From: IMCC26207 sp044357715
GTDB lineage: Bacteria; Actinomycetota; Acidimicrobiia; Acidimicrobiales; Microtrichaceae
Direction: 5' to 3'
Assembly (NCBI GenBank): GCA_044357715.1
Contig: JBIKPA010000011.1
Location: forward strand, 1-24,420
Length of the DNA: 24,420 nucleotides
This document shows, one piece after another, positions 23,736 to 24,420 of the stretch. Each line of letters starts with the position of its first letter. Within the stretch, counting starts at the first letter, position 1. The notes beneath the pieces are model-generated. The model saw only the letters and a program-made list of their open reading frames with translations. It did no database searches and was not told the origin of the DNA. Both the position numbers and the translations under genes were made by a program.

Positions 23736-24420
23736 GTGATTGGAGAGTACTCGGGGTACGTCCTTGCTGGCCTTGGCGGAGGTGCAGTAGTTGCCGCGCT
23801 AGCACTCGGACTAGTGCTAACGAATCGCGCTACTGGGGTTATCAACTTTGCCTTCGGCGCAATGGGCATGTACATCGCGTTTGCGTACTTTCAGTTTCGA
23901 GACAACGGGGATCTCATTCTTCCTGTCATCGGCATTCCCTCAAAGATCCACCTGCTTGAGACACCCACAATGTTTACAGCCCTGTTGGTGGCAGTGCTGC
24001 TCGCTGCAGGGCTAGGAGCCGCAACCTATTGGCTGGTGTTTCGACCGCTGCGGCGTGCCCCGGCGCTAGCGAGTGTCGTTGCCTCGCTCGGATTGATGTT
24101 GTACCTGCAAGAGGTCGTTCGTCTGAACTTTCCGAAGGGAAGCGCTGCCACGGTGGTGCGGTTGGGGGTGCTTCCCGAGCAACCCGTCCGATTCTTGGGC
24201 ACAGCCGTGACTGCCAATCGCTTGCTGTTGGTGCTGTTCGTGGTTGTAGCCACACTGTTGCTGAGTGCGCTCTTTCGGTTTACTCGGTTCGGCTTGCAAA
24301 CGAGGGCAGCATCGAGCAGTCAGAAAGGTGCCATGCTGATCGGAATCTCGCCCGATCGCATTGGCCTCATCAACTCCATGGTGGCAACCATTATTGCGGG
24401 GATTGCCGTGATTCTTATCG
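23736..24420 (+). CDS. LivH-like branched-chain amino-acid ABC permease (3' truncated)
   Basis: The frame is open from GTG 23736 to the window end, giving 228 residues of a membrane permease. It shows the LivH pattern: an opening helix with NRATGVINFAFGAMGMY (about 30-46), VFRPLRRAPALASVVASLGL (about 102-121), and TRFGLQTRAASSSQKGAMLIGIS (about 182-204), which matches the EAA-like cytoplasmic loop that contacts the ATPase. With the preceding lipoprotein it should form part of an HAAT-type importer; a LivM permease and LivG/LivF ATPases are expected beyond the window. The GTG lies nine bases after the previous stop, in the same reading frame, with no clear ribosome-binding site, so translation probably depends on re-initiation. 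The exact start is less certain than the identity. Confidence 0.85.
   Translation, partial: MIGEYSGYVLAGLGGGAVVAALALGLVLTNRATGVINFAFGAMGMYIAFAYFQFRDNGDLILPVIGIPSKIHLLETPTMFTALLVAVLLAAGLGAATYWLVFRPLRRAPALASVVASLGLMLYLQEVVRLNFPKGSAATVVRLGVLPEQPVRFLGTAVTANRLLLVLFVVVATLLLSALFRFTRFGLQTRAASSSQKGAMLIGISPDRIGLINSMVATIIAGIAVILI

Overview
The window most likely comes from an actinobacterium of mid-range GC (mid-50s percent by eye), perhaps an aquatic Acidimicrobiia-type lineage. That placement is an inference. It rests on a mycothiol-dependent maleylpyruvate-isomerase-family gene at the left edge, a membrane-protein family typical of actinobacteria, Thr/Pro-rich lipoprotein style, and frequent GTG starts, two of which look leaderless. 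No RNA gene, insertion sequence, CRISPR array or phage gene was seen. Genes are tightly packed: no gene-free stretch exceeds about 265 bases. The longest (3507-3769) holds a plausible promoter for the lipoprotein on its left and nothing else clear.

Left part (1-4417). The end of a mycothiol-dependent enzyme family gene converges, with an 11-base overlap, on a membrane-anchored SGNH hydrolase. Divergent from the hydrolase is a ferritin-like di-iron protein with two DEARH motifs. A strong hairpin terminator separates it from a convergent Thr-rich surface lipoprotein. A YczE-like membrane protein follows.

Middle (4488-13207). A membrane-bound GGDEF-EAL protein is followed by a same-strand group: a Tat-exported PhoD-type phosphatase/phosphodiesterase, a large flippase-like membrane protein carrying an inactive-looking kinase fold, and a six-TM potassium-channel-like protein. 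The channel converges on a class III aminotransferase, and the two share a palindromic CTAG as overlapping stop codons.

Right part (13303-24420, all plus strand). A soluble PAS-PAS-GGDEF-EAL protein is tightly followed by a DHA2-family MFS exporter and by two ABC half-exporters with complementary degenerate ATP sites. These overlap or nearly abut, so they probably form one operon joining cyclic-di-GMP signalling to efflux. Then come a five-TM actinobacterial membrane protein of unknown role and the start of a branched-chain amino-acid-type ABC importer (substrate-binding lipoprotein plus a LivH-like permease cut by the window end).

No clearly new defence or mobile system was found. The points most worth following are the c-di-GMP/exporter operon, the matching TAnnnT-N6-GTG starts of the two c-di-GMP genes, the pseudokinase-containing flippase-like protein, and the repeat-bearing lipoprotein.
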